A stretch of DNA of 64,000 nt from Psychrobacter raelei (GTDB lineage: Bacteria; Pseudomonadota; Gammaproteobacteria; Pseudomonadales; Moraxellaceae), in the NCBI RefSeq assembly GCF_022631235.3, contig NZ_CP093310.2:1426001-1490000 (forward strand), read 5' to 3'. Every line of letters starts with the position of its first letter. Position 1 is the stretch's first letter. A program made the translations under genes and the position numbers. This document shows positions 8,468 to 17,082 of this stretch, piece after piece. The notes under the pieces were generated by a model. The model was not told the DNA's origin. It did no database searches and saw only the letters and a list, made by a program, of their open reading frames with translations.

Positions 8468-8514
8468 ACCGCCAAGGTTGCGCGTTACCCAAGGGGCACT
8501 AAGCGTGGCGGTTA
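8468..8514 (-). terminator. Structured terminator of the PIN gene
   Basis: On the minus strand, AACCGCCA ... TGGCGGTT form an 8-bp stem followed by a run of T's (TTTTTCTTT). The 31-nt loop is G+C-rich and can fold further (CCTTGGG; GCGC). It lies just downstream of the PIN-domain gene. The outer stem and T-run suggest a Rho-independent terminator; the large ordered loop is unusual. Confidence 0.5.
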
Positions 8515-8535
8515 TGTTGACTGGTACACGTCTTA

Positions 8536-9018
8536 CTACAAGTAGTTTCTAAAATGGGTAAAGTTTAATGCTTCAATGTTATGTCCGGCTGCAAAGCCAT
8601 ATAAATCTAAATCGTCTGTCAAAAGCACATACTTATTGCTAACACTTAGATCAAATAATGCAGCATCTGAAAGACCAAGTTTAAGGAATGCAGGACTGAG
8701 TGTTATGTTTGCAGCAGGATAGTGAACTTCCTCAACCAATTCTATATATTTAGAAAGAAAACCTAATACAGTGGCTCGTTTAGATTTATCAAACCAGTCT
8801 AAAATATTGGCAGTTTCAGCCAATATATGAGGAGTGGTTACGATAGATTCAAAGTTTTTTAAAACGTCATCTAAAATCTCGGCATCTTTAGAAGTGTAGG
8901 CACGAGTACGCTTAAAATTTTCAACCTCACCTGCACCAATTCTAGAGACGATGTACATGGTCAATAGATTGGTATCAAGTAAAACTTTTTTGTTTTTACG
9001 AACATAAGGATGATGCAT
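8536..9018 (-). CDS. PIN-domain toxin-like ribonuclease
   Basis: The 160-residue protein has the acidic residues of a PIN-domain nuclease in order: VLLDTNLL (D15), HILAETANI (E68), LSDAALFDLS (D118) and LLTDDLDLY (D135/D136). PIN proteins of this size usually act as toxins of type II toxin-antitoxin systems, cutting RNA with Mg2+. It starts only 2 bp after the stop of a 102-residue protein on the same strand, the usual antitoxin-first layout. It sits inside the island between hsdS and the IS66 element. The fold is well supported; toxicity and target are inferred. Confidence 0.75.
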   Translation of the reverse strand: MHHPYVRKNKKVLLDTNLLTMYIVSRIGAGEVENFKRTRAYTSKDAEILDDVLKNFESIVTTPHILAETANILDWFDKSKRATVLGFLSKYIELVEEVHYPAANITLSPAFLKLGLSDAALFDLSVSNKYVLLTDDLDLYGFAAGHNIEALNFTHFRNYL

Positions 9019-9020
9019 CT

Positions 9021-9329
9021 TTAACCAATATCTCTCATGATCATACCTTGGAATTGACCATTTTCTGCATTGATTGAAAAGGTTTTGTATTCGCGTAGTG
9101 TCTCTTTTTCGATTTTGCCATCAGCGTATAGGTTACGGGCCATGAACTCGGTAGGTTTGTTTTCTATGATTTTGGATCTATAAGAGTCGTAGCCTAGGGT
9201 TATTTCCCATGCGTTCACTTCTTCATTGAACACGACTTCTTCAAGGCCAAGGTTTTTTATGTCTTCACCTTCGTATAACTGATTCGCAATTTCACGAGCA
9301 CGTTTGACAGCTTCAGTGACTTCGATCAT
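9021..9329 (-). CDS. Small partner of the PIN protein, possible antitoxin
   Basis: The 102-residue acidic protein begins MIEVTEAVKRAREIANQLYE, a helix, followed by a beta-rich part (NAWEITLGYDSYRS; YKTFSINAENGQFQGMIM). It has no obvious DNA-binding domain of the AbrB, RHH or Phd type, which is unusual for a VapB-like antitoxin. The fold suggests a small alpha+beta protein. A ribosome-binding site, AAGGAG, lies 5-10 bases upstream of the ATG. The tight spacing to the PIN gene is the main reason to propose a toxin-antitoxin pair. Confidence 0.55.
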   Translation of the reverse strand: MIEVTEAVKRAREIANQLYEGEDIKNLGLEEVVFNEEVNAWEITLGYDSYRSKIIENKPTEFMARNLYADGKIEKETLREYKTFSINAENGQFQGMIMRDIG

Positions 9330-9417
9330 GTTGTACTCCTTAGTAAATTTAATTCTTATTATATTCTAAGCTAAATATCATCAAGCTTAAGTCTATATAT
9401 GGTCTTAATGTGAATGA

Positions 9418-10644
9418 CTAAACTTTAACCCGAACTTTCCCTGTCAACAACACCTGCATCAACGCCTTTTTCTCTTGCTGTAAGTCGGCAAGCTGTTGTT
9501 CCAGCAATTCGATTTCTTTATCGGTATTGGTTAATACCGCAGCGATTTTTTGTTGTTCTTTGAGGGGTGGTAAGTCTATTTTTAATTTACCTAGCTCACC
9601 CAAGTAAATACCTGCTTGAGCAGTAGAATTTGACTTTCTATGAAGCAAGTTAGTGAATTCGCTACTACTAAATAATTGTTTTAAGAATTGGTTATAGGCA
9701 CTTTGAGCATTAACTCGCATAATGGCTACACTTCTTTGTAGAGTGAACTTCTCAACTAACTCATCAGGTACTATGGCAACTCGACCAAGAGTGCCAACTA
9801 CAGTTAATAATATATCGCCACTTTTAATTGTATATTTGGCATGTATTTTATTATAGTCTTCCTCGCTAATACGTGGCGCGTCATCAAAATCAACAGTATA
9901 TTGCTTAGTGATATTTTTGGCTGAAAGCATAGGGATGCCACTCTCATATCTTTTGTGAGTGCCATGAGTACCATCCTTAATGAAATCAGTTATATCCTTT
10001 AGTTGAGAACTAACCCACTCACCCTCAAACGGTTTACCATTGTCATCAAGCAAACGCTTTTTACCGGTGAGCAATTGCTGCATCAAGGCTTTTTTCAGCT
10101 GTTTGCTGTTATCAATCAAACGCTCAGTGGTATCAATCGCTTTATCCCAAGTGGATAGGATTGTGGCGATTTTTTGTTGTTCGGGTAGGGGTGGAGTAAG
10201 TACTTTATAAACTTTTATAAAATCCGTTGTAACACGTCTATGACCAGCAGAGCCTTGCATATTCATCGTGCCTCTAGCCCTAAACGCATTGGTTCTTGTT
10301 AGATAGAAAATAAATTGAGGGTCAGATGTTTTCTTAGCCCTAAGTACGTGGAACTCTGTGCTTCCGAACCCAATACCATTAGTCAGGTTATTAACTAATG
10401 CCCCTTTCCCATTTTCGAAACAAGGTGTAATTTTGGCAACTAATACATCGTTATCTTTAAATGAAGTAAACCCTTTAGATACTTCATCATAGTTTTTAGT
10501 ATCTTTAGATATAATACGACCATCTTCAGAGAGCTGACTCATAGAAATGAATGAAACAAAGCAATCATCTGGTTCTGAAGGTTTTCTAGGATTTATTTCA
10601 CATATTTCATCTAGTTTCTTTATTTTCCATCCATTAGGCACCAT
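9418..10644 (-). CDS. hsdS: Type I restriction-modification specificity subunit HsdS
   Basis: This subunit chooses the DNA target of the type I methylase. It has two target-recognition domains, each followed by a conserved helical spacer: LPPLPEQQKIATILSTWDKA with LLTGKKR in the middle, and LPPLKEQQKIAAVLTNTDKE with LLTGKVRVKV at the end. The start chosen is the ATG at 10644 (MVPNGWKIKK): it has AAGGAG 8 bases upstream, within the end of hsdM, and overlaps the hsdM stop by 11 bp. This gives 408 residues, usual for HsdS. The longer frame to 10677 lies within hsdM and lacks family similarity. Confidence 0.93.
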   Translation of the reverse strand: MVPNGWKIKKLDEICEINPRKPSEPDDCFVSFISMSQLSEDGRIISKDTKNYDEVSKGFTSFKDNDVLVAKITPCFENGKGALVNNLTNGIGFGSTEFHVLRAKKTSDPQFIFYLTRTNAFRARGTMNMQGSAGHRRVTTDFIKVYKVLTPPLPEQQKIATILSTWDKAIDTTERLIDNSKQLKKALMQQLLTGKKRLLDDNGKPFEGEWVSSQLKDITDFIKDGTHGTHKRYESGIPMLSAKNITKQYTVDFDDAPRISEEDYNKIHAKYTIKSGDILLTVVGTLGRVAIVPDELVEKFTLQRSVAIMRVNAQSAYNQFLKQLFSSSEFTNLLHRKSNSTAQAGIYLGELGKLKIDLPPLKEQQKIAAVLTNTDKEIELLEQQLADLQQEKKALMQVLLTGKVRVKV

Positions 10645-12163
10645 AACCAAGCTCCTTAAGATAGTCATCCATCTCACTCTCTAAGCTGGCAAGCTCTGCT
10701 TTGAGTGCCAAACGCGCCTCACGCACCGCCACAAGATCAATCTCTGCCTCAGGCTCAAAGGTATCGACATAACGCGGAATGTTTAAGTTAAAGTCGTTCT
10801 CTTTAATCTCATCAAAGCTGGCAACATACGCATATTTATCGACAAAGGCGCGGTTGTTATAAGTCTCAATGATTTTTGCTAAATTGTCCTCAGTCAGCTT
10901 GTTTTGGTTCGAGCCTGACTCATAATCCGAGCTGGCATCAATAAACAGCACCGACTTATCGGCTTTGTTCTTCTTAAATATTAAGATTGCCGCAGGGATA
11001 CCAGTACCGAAGAACAGCTTCTCCGGTAAGCCAATCACCGCATCAAGTAGGTTTTCTTCAATCAATTGCTGACGGATTTTGCCCTCAGATGAGCCACGGA
11101 ACAGCACCCCATGCGGCACAACCACGCCCATACGACCGGTATCGTTCTTTAGAGTTTCAATCATATGAGTGATAAACGCATAATCACCCTTGGTCTTAGG
11201 CGGTAGACCACGATGGAAGCGGCCATACTCATCATCGGCGGCATCATCATAACCCCATTTGCTCAATGAAAACGGTGGGTTGGCAGTTACTACATCGAAT
11301 TGAAGCAGATGGCCTTTATCATCAAGCAGTAGCGGATGACGCAAGGTGTCGCCCCATTCGATACGGTGGTTGTCCTCACCATGCAAAAACATGTTCATTT
11401 TTGCCAGTGCCCACGTTGAGCCAATCGCCTCTTGCCCGAACAGCTCATAGTTTTTGCTGCCTGAGTTTTTGCGCGCCATTGCACCGCATTTGATCAGCAA
11501 AGAGCCCGATCCGCACGCAGGGTCGCATATCGCATCACCAGCCACAGGATTTAGAATAGTCGCCAGCAAGCTTGATACCTCAGGCGGCGTATAGAACTCG
11601 CCAGCACTGGCGCCAGAGTCAGCAGCGAAGTGCTTAATCAAGAACTCATACGCATTACCAATCACATCAAGGCTACCCACACGTGATGGGCTTAGATTGA
11701 GCATTGGCTTACCGAAGTCCTCTAGCAGATGACGCAGTAGCTCGTTTTTCTTCTTCTCATTGCCCAAGCGATCGGTGTTAAAGCTGATGTCTTGGAACAC
11801 GCTTTTTAGCTTATTGCCATTGGCTTCCTCTATCGCGTGTAATGCTTCATCGATACGCTGACCATTACCCGGCTGATGACGCTGCTCGTATAAGTCCCAG
11901 AAGCTGGCACCATCGGGTAGCACAAAGCGCTGATTGCTCATCAGCTCTTTTACCAAGTCTGCATCGCCATACTCAGCCATAAGCGTGTCGTGCTCATCTC
12001 TATACACATCGGACAAATACTTCAAAAACAGCATGGTTAAGATAAAGTCTTTGTAAGTATCGGCGCTAATCACACCGCGGAAGGTATCACAGGCATTCCA
12101 GACGGCTTTGTTAATCTCAGATTGACTGATGGGGGTGCTCATGGATGAGGTGGCGGAAGTCAT
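10634..12163 (-). CDS. hsdM: Type I restriction-modification DNA methyltransferase HsdM
   Basis: At 509 residues this is the N6-adenine methyltransferase subunit. It has the N-terminal four-helix domain (ADTYKDFILTMLFLKYLSD, about 34-52), GEFYTPPEV (188-196), the SAM-binding motif DPACGSG (214-220) and the catalytic NPPF (295-298). With HsdS it can methylate DNA alone; restriction needs HsdR, which is not in this window. The ATG at 12163 has GGAAAG about 8 bases upstream. The gene is translationally coupled to hsdS. Confidence 0.95.
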   Translation of the reverse strand: MTSATSSMSTPISQSEINKAVWNACDTFRGVISADTYKDFILTMLFLKYLSDVYRDEHDTLMAEYGDADLVKELMSNQRFVLPDGASFWDLYEQRHQPGNGQRIDEALHAIEEANGNKLKSVFQDISFNTDRLGNEKKKNELLRHLLEDFGKPMLNLSPSRVGSLDVIGNAYEFLIKHFAADSGASAGEFYTPPEVSSLLATILNPVAGDAICDPACGSGSLLIKCGAMARKNSGSKNYELFGQEAIGSTWALAKMNMFLHGEDNHRIEWGDTLRHPLLLDDKGHLLQFDVVTANPPFSLSKWGYDDAADDEYGRFHRGLPPKTKGDYAFITHMIETLKNDTGRMGVVVPHGVLFRGSSEGKIRQQLIEENLLDAVIGLPEKLFFGTGIPAAILIFKKNKADKSVLFIDASSDYESGSNQNKLTEDNLAKIIETYNNRAFVDKYAYVASFDEIKENDFNLNIPRYVDTFEPEAEIDLVAVREARLALKAELASLESEMDDYLKELGYGA

Positions 12164-12321
12164 ATAAGGGTCTTTCCTTAAATAAAATGATTTTTAATTA
12201 TTATCGGTACGGTTAATTGGTGAGTGCATCAAGGCATGTGCGGCTGTTTATTTGTACATTATACGCTGCCTATTTTATGGCGTCAGTTGTACAATTCTGC
12301 TGGCAAGCTAACTAGATTGAC

Positions 12322-13173
12322 TTAATAATACTCTTTATTAACAGGATCAAACTTTTTAAGCTTTCTGGTATTGACCGTTTCGATACGCTCGAAGTCATCT
12401 GTCGGCTTATCTCCCTTAAAGCTCAGCATGATGGGATAGTATTTGCTACTCTTATCAGGTAGCACACTGTAGGCGACATTGTATCCATAATATAGGGGGG
12501 AGCTTGCAGTATATTGACCACCATTGTCAGCACCAGCATCGCCTATATAATAAATATTAATATAGTCATCTTCTGGCAGATGCAGTGCATACCATGAGCT
12601 AGATGATTCCCCAAGAGACGAGTAGCTGGTCTTAAAGATACTACCAACTAAATTCACACCTAATGTACGTATGCCTTGCTCGAGGCTAGCACTGTCAACA
12701 TCGACTCGCCCCCAACTGCTTGAGATTTCAATATCTTGTGGGCTTTGGCTTACCAATTGAAACTGCCCATTATTTAATTTTTTGAAGCTATAAAAGTCTG
12801 CTGTGGCTTGACATGCATGACAAGAGATCAAAGTGCCTTCATAATCAATTAATACTTTCTCAATCATCACCAGATAGCGAGGTTCACCGGCAGTATTTTT
12901 ATACTTAATGCTAGGGTGCATAACAGCAACAATTTGCTCACCATCTTCTTCATATCCAAGACCTATATAGGGCATAGACTCTATATCTTCGTCACTAACG
13001 AAAAAATCCGTCATTTCACCAGTATAAAACGCCCGCATCACCTGCTTAAAGCTTAAGTCATGCAGTTTGGTTTGGGCCATTTGCTGCGTTGAAAAACTGG
13101 GGGTGGCTGCCATCACCGCAGAGGTAGCCAGACTGCCTAAGCTTAATGCAAGGCTTATGAGTATTTTTTTCAT
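12322..13173 (-). CDS. Secreted protein of unknown function
   Basis: The product is 283 residues from the ATG at 13173 (MKKILISLALSLGSLATSAV), chosen because the signal peptide starts there; nine more residues are possible upstream (13200). The cut site is after AVMA near residue 22. The mature part is acidic and Tyr/Ser-rich, with a CxxC pair (SCHACQ) around residue 120 that could be a redox or metal-binding disulfide. No family is recognised. It stands alone between hsdM and the next plus-strand gene and is expected in the periplasm. Confidence 0.6.
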   Translation of the reverse strand: MKKILISLALSLGSLATSAVMAATPSFSTQQMAQTKLHDLSFKQVMRAFYTGEMTDFFVSDEDIESMPYIGLGYEEDGEQIVAVMHPSIKYKNTAGEPRYLVMIEKVLIDYEGTLISCHACQATADFYSFKKLNNGQFQLVSQSPQDIEISSSWGRVDVDSASLEQGIRTLGVNLVGSIFKTSYSSLGESSSSWYALHLPEDDYINIYYIGDAGADNGGQYTASSPLYYGYNVAYSVLPDKSSKYYPIMLSFKGDKPTDDFERIETVNTRKLKKFDPVNKEYY

Positions 13174-13482
13174 CAAAGTTTCTCTAATTATCATAGGCAA
13201 TCGCCATAATACAGGACGACCTGAGTTTTCAATAAAAACTCAGTAACAAAGCCAACCTGCCAACCACGCCGCACCATCCATTTGCCAGAACGACAGTACA
13301 CACCGGCTTTGCTTATCATTTACAAGCAGTTAACATACTTATAATCATAGCAAATAACCCAATTTTTCACACACAAAATCAATAACCTTGCTAAAGTCCT
13401 ACTGCTAGGCAGAGTTATTGATAACAGCCATGGTTGTTTTGGCCAAATATTTATATACTGAGGGCAACTAGGAGTAATTATT

Positions 13483-13854
13483 ATGATCAAATCTATTTCA
13501 TCAAAGACAATCACACCGACTCTCAAAGCCAGCTTTATGGCCGCTGCCGTAATGTTCGGTAGCCTAGGCGCGTATGCAGCCGATACCCAAGACGATGCGC
13601 CCGATGAGCTGTGTGTCGATATCGCTGCTATGGCGGGCAAGGTAATGCAGGCTCGCCAAGAGGGCGCTACCAAAGCACAATTAAATAAAGTTGCGCAAAA
13701 GGCCGATGAAACCTCACAAGCCTTGGCGGCCGGTATCATCGATAAGGCATTCACCGTTAAGCGCTATGAGAACAAAGCCGATCAAGAAGCCCAAATTGAT
13801 AAATTTATCTCGCAGTACTACAACACCTGCTTTAACGCACTAAATAAAGGCTAA
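13483..13854 (+). CDS. Small periplasmic protein of unknown function
   Basis: The product is 123 residues with a signal peptide cut after GAYA|ADT (about residue 32). The mature protein is helical and charged, with two cysteines (DELCVDIAAM and YNTCFNAL) that probably form a disulfide. A ribosome-binding site (TAGGAG) precedes the ATG by about 9 bases and a strong terminator follows. I recognise no named family. It is monocistronic. Confidence 0.6.
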   Translation: MIKSISSKTITPTLKASFMAAAVMFGSLGAYAADTQDDAPDELCVDIAAMAGKVMQARQEGATKAQLNKVAQKADETSQALAAGIIDKAFTVKRYENKADQEAQIDKFISQYYNTCFNALNKG

Positions 13855-13937
13855 GCGCCCAAGCACACCAAGACACAAGTCGTCTAACGCACATAAGCTG
13901 TCTAAAAATAGCCACCATAAAGCGCTATTTTGATTTT

Positions 13938-13976
13938 GCCTAAATCCATAAGCTCTCTGGGATTTAGGCTTTTTTT
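13938..13976 (+). terminator. Rho-independent terminator
   Basis: A 10-bp stem (GCCTAAATCC / GGATTTAGGC) with a 12-nt loop is followed by seven T's. It ends the small secreted-protein gene at 13483-13854. Confidence 0.85.
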
Positions 13977-14009
13977 GTGCTCAAATAATGTGAGGTGTTA
14001 AGCCAAAGC

Positions 14010-14555
14010 CTAACGCAGCCAAGAGATGACGACTATCATAAGCCAGCCCATGCTCAGTACCCGAGCTGTGGTGCTATAGCCCTCACGCAGTACTAGCCAG
14101 CTAAAGATATAGGGAATAAATAAGATACCCAGCAGCAGGCCAAAGGAGACTTTGCGGTACTCGTGATCAGGGTAAGTGCCCTGCGTATCAGTTGCACGAG
14201 GAGTACGAGGGGTAGGCGTGGCAGGCGGGCGAGAAGTGGCTGTCGATGGCAGTGCATCGGGCAAATGTAGATCGGGCGAAGATAGAGAAGAGGGCGGTAC
14301 AGGCGGCGGTGCAGGATGCGCAGTGTCAGCTTTGGCACTGCGAGACTTGGCGCTGCGAGATTTGGCTGGGCCGCTTAACTTCTGAGTATAAGATAAGCCG
14401 GTGCCGGGCAGCCCAGTGCTGGCAGTGGTGCCACGCTTACCGATATTGATACGGGCACCTCGGCCACCGACAGAGACACTGGAGATGCCTTTTTTGCCGA
14501 TATTTAGGCGCACACCAGGTGCAATCTTAATGCTTTTTCTAAATCTAAATCCCAT
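14010..14555 (-). CDS. DUF4236 membrane protein
   Basis: The 181-residue protein begins with a DUF4236 domain (about 1-57): GFRFRKSIKIAPGVRLNIGK, SVSVGGRGARINIGKRG and GLPGTGLSY are its hallmarks, a Gly/Arg-rich beta structure. A Pro/Ser/Arg-rich linker (about 60-128) follows, then one or two C-terminal membrane segments (SFGLLLGILFIPYIFSWLVL and ARVLSMGWLMIVVISWL). The function of the family is unknown. Here the domain would be tethered to the inner membrane. It stands between two minus- and plus-strand secreted-protein genes with no clear operon partner. Confidence 0.75.
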   Translation of the reverse strand: MGFRFRKSIKIAPGVRLNIGKKGISSVSVGGRGARINIGKRGTTASTGLPGTGLSYTQKLSGPAKSRSAKSRSAKADTAHPAPPPVPPSSLSSPDLHLPDALPSTATSRPPATPTPRTPRATDTQGTYPDHEYRKVSFGLLLGILFIPYIFSWLVLREGYSTTARVLSMGWLMIVVISWLR

Positions 14556-14640
14556 GCCACACTCCCAGCTGTATTTAGACCTTAATGTGTTAATTTAAAA
14601 AGACGGCTTGAGGCGACGGCCACCGTTGAGCGCTGCCATC

Positions 14641-15228
14641 TTAGTCTATTTGGACATAATCCCCTTTTAATACCATATTGCCCTGACATAACAGCCCCAA
14701 CGCTTGCGGATTGTTGCTATCAATGCTTAGTACATTGTCTTTAAAGCGGAAAAACAGCAGCCCATTGCTGTGATCGGCATCTAATAAGGCAGAGCTGGTG
14801 CCGCTATGGATTAAGCTGCTCACTGGGGCGGTATAGATGACACCATGCAGGGCGTCTTGGCCCATTAGCTTGGCTGAGCCGTGGTAAGTACAACTTGAGG
14901 CCGCGTCAGTAGTGCTGGTGCTGAGTGCTGGGGTAGCAGAGTCAGTGGTTATGTCGATTTTGATGTCTTTGGCTGGGGTAAATAGCCCAATTTTTTTGAC
15001 AGTTACGGTTAGATTGGCAGGATGCGCGCCAGAGTGCAGTAGGCTGTAGCGGCCTGAGATCTGCGGGTGTTCGTCGCTATGTTGCATTTGGGTGGCGTGC
15101 GTCTGCCCAGCCAGACCAGACTGAGAGTGAGGCTGCACATAACAGCCCGATAAGGATGTGGCGCAGACAGTGGCTAATAACAAGAATTTTAAACCGTTGA
15201 TACGGGTCACAATCGAACTCATAGACAT
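14641..15228 (-). CDS. Lipoprotein of unknown function
   Basis: The product is 195 residues with a lipoprotein signal, lipobox SLSGC (Cys28) followed by YVQ. The mature region is His/Ser/Thr-rich and beta-like, with cysteines in SSCTYHGS and LLCQGN. No family is recognised. It may start at the second Met (MSS) two codons later. It is the last minus-strand gene before the sulfate-transport locus. Confidence 0.55.
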   Translation of the reverse strand: MSMSSIVTRINGLKFLLLATVCATSLSGCYVQPHSQSGLAGQTHATQMQHSDEHPQISGRYSLLHSGAHPANLTVTVKKIGLFTPAKDIKIDITTDSATPALSTSTTDAASSCTYHGSAKLMGQDALHGVIYTAPVSSLIHSGTSSALLDADHSNGLLFFRFKDNVLSIDSNNPQALGLLCQGNMVLKGDYVQID

Positions 15229-15711
15229 ACCGCCTTACCTGATATAGCGCTTAATTGCGACAAGCAGCATCCTTGCTACTAAAGAATGACGCCGCATGGC
15301 ACAGAAGCTTGGCTGCTATATAACGTGATCGCTATATGATTGCTCCTAGCCATCGACATGATGAATTAAGCAAGATATTCACTCAACAATTAGCGTGACA
15401 AAAAACTACAATAATTAACAATATAAATAAATTAGATTATGCCATAGAATCAAAAATTATTCCCATTTATTGTGGCTAATTACGATATGGTGAGTCATTT
15501 TTTTTATGCATATTCTATTTGTTCACTAAGATAGCCAAAATCATCATTAAACATGATCACAGCGTCTTGTTACCATGGCAGCCTAAAATTACTTTTGTAT
15601 CTAAAAGTATGGTGACTCATGACTACTACTCATGACTACTATGGTTACTCATTACTAAATAGATAGCTCTTAAGTTTTATCCTATAAGTTTGCTAATAAA
15701 GGACACAGACC
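15229..15711 (+). promoter_or_regulatory. Control region upstream of sbp1 with conserved cys block (copy 1)
   Basis: This 483-bp A+T-rich gap holds no gene. At about 15510-15580 lies a block (TATTCTATTTGTTCACTAAG, then ATAGCC, then CATCATTAAA) that recurs upstream of sbp2 and of cysT. Its position in front of three sulfate-transport genes suggests a binding site for a sulfur regulator such as CysB or Cbl. This is inference from repetition and context. Confidence 0.55.
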
Positions 15712-16830
15712 ATGGCGATCAGTTTTAAGCTTAGCCAAGCCCCTCTTACCCAAGCTGCCAAGCTTGCCTCTATTACCACAGTGGCGACCCTAGCTTTAGG
15801 TCTGGCTGCCTGTGGCAATCAAAAAAACACCGAAACTGAAGGCGCTGATAAAGCAGGTGATACCGCCGCTGCCAGCACAGATGCCCAAGACATCGAGCTA
15901 CTAAACGTCTCTTATGACGTGGCGCGCGACTTTTATAAAGACTACAACCCCATGTTCATTGAGCACTACAAGTCTGAGCATCCTGGGGTGAATATCAATA
16001 TCAAGCAGTCGCATGGCGGCTCAAGCAAGCAGGCCTTATCTGTGGCCAATGGTCTACAAGCCGATGTGGCAACCATGAACCAAGGCTCAGACATTGAGCT
16101 ACTACAGAAAAAAGGCCTTGTGGCAGACACTTGGGAAGACGCTTTCCCAGATCACGCCGTACCTTTTACCAGTACCATTGTATTTTTGGTACGTAAAGAC
16201 AATCCAAAAAACATCACCACTTGGGAGGACTTAACCAAGCCGGGTGTTGAGATTGTTATGGCCAACCCAAAAGTGACGGGTAACGGCCGTTATGCATTCT
16301 TAGGTGCCTATGGCTATGGTCTACATGCCTTTAATAAAGATGAGGACAAAACCAAATCTTTTGTTAAAGATGTGCTAAAAAACGTCAAAGTCTATGAAAA
16401 TGGCGGCCGTGCGGCAACCACCACCTTTATGCAGCGCAACATCGGTGATGTGCTTATCACTTTTGAAAACGAGTCAAACCTAGCTGCGACTAAATTTGGC
16501 AAAGGCCAAGTACAGATCGTGTATCCTAAATACTCTATTAAGTCAGAAAGCCCTGTGGCTGTAGTCAACACAGTGACTGACAAAAAAGGCACGACTGAAG
16601 CGGCCACTGAATACCTAAACTACCTATGGAGCGAGCCGGCGCAGCAGTTAGCCGCAGACTTATACCTACGTCCTAGCGTACAGTCTGTTCTTGATGCCAA
16701 CAGCGATAAGCTACCTCCGATCGAAACCTTCCGTCCAAACGATGTATTCGGTACTTGGGATGAGATTATGGACACCTACTTCAGTGATGGTGGTGTGTTT
16801 GATCAATTGGCAGTGAACGCCCCAAAATAA
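15712..16830 (+). CDS. sbp: Sulfate ABC transporter substrate-binding protein (copy 1)
   Basis: The 372-residue binding protein captures sulfate (or thiosulfate) outside the inner membrane for CysTWA. It has a lipoprotein-type signal, LGLAAC (Cys34), a short Ala/Thr/Asp-rich linker, and then the Sbp/CysP hallmarks: LLNVSYDVARDFYKDYN (about 64-80), QSHGGSSKQALSV, VATMNQGSD and GNGRYAFLGAYGYG. Most classical Sbp proteins are free periplasmic proteins; here it should be membrane-anchored. It is followed by a terminator and then a closely similar second copy. The start at 15712 has AAGGAC upstream. Confidence 0.93.
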   Translation: MAISFKLSQAPLTQAAKLASITTVATLALGLAACGNQKNTETEGADKAGDTAAASTDAQDIELLNVSYDVARDFYKDYNPMFIEHYKSEHPGVNINIKQSHGGSSKQALSVANGLQADVATMNQGSDIELLQKKGLVADTWEDAFPDHAVPFTSTIVFLVRKDNPKNITTWEDLTKPGVEIVMANPKVTGNGRYAFLGAYGYGLHAFNKDEDKTKSFVKDVLKNVKVYENGGRAATTTFMQRNIGDVLITFENESNLAATKFGKGQVQIVYPKYSIKSESPVAVVNTVTDKKGTTEAATEYLNYLWSEPAQQLAADLYLRPSVQSVLDANSDKLPPIETFRPNDVFGTWDEIMDTYFSDGGVFDQLAVNAPK

Positions 16831-16860
16831 GCGCATCGCTCTAAAAGCCGCTATTTACAA

Positions 16861-16914
16861 GCCCTTTCAAGCCAGCCATCTATCTAAGATTGCCTGACTT
16901 GAAAGGGCTTTTTT
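16861..16914 (+). terminator. Rho-independent terminator after sbp1
   Basis: An 11-bp perfect stem (GCCCTTTCAAG / CTTGAAAGGGC) with a 26-nt loop is followed by six T's. It separates sbp1 from sbp2, so the two paralogues have separate transcripts. Confidence 0.85.
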
Positions 16915-16937
16915 GTGCCCAAAAACCACCCGTTTTA

Positions 16938-17010
16938 TATTCCTATTATTCATTAAGATAGATATATTTATCACTAAATATAATAACGAAGCCCTGATAG
17001 CATAACCTTA
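16938..17010 (+). promoter_or_regulatory. Conserved cys block (copy 2) upstream of sbp2
   Basis: The segment TATTCCTATTATTCATTAAG, then ATAG, then TTATCACTAAATATAATAAC, then GCCCTGATAGCATAA aligns with blocks before sbp1 and cysT. It is probably a regulator-binding site plus promoter. Confidence 0.5.
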
Positions 17011-17082
17011 TGGTTTTATAACTGTCTGTAAATACACTATTTAATTATAAAGCAGACTCACTTTTTTAAGGACACACGCTTC

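Noticed and set aside
8468-8514. Possible integron attC site in the palindromic loop after the PIN gene
   Set aside because: It lacks the RYYYAAC / GTTRRRY core sites, and no integrase or cassette array is present; it reads better as a terminator.
10645-10677. Longer HsdS start inside hsdM
   Set aside because: The added 11 residues do not resemble HsdS, while the ATG at 10644 has AAGGAG at good spacing.
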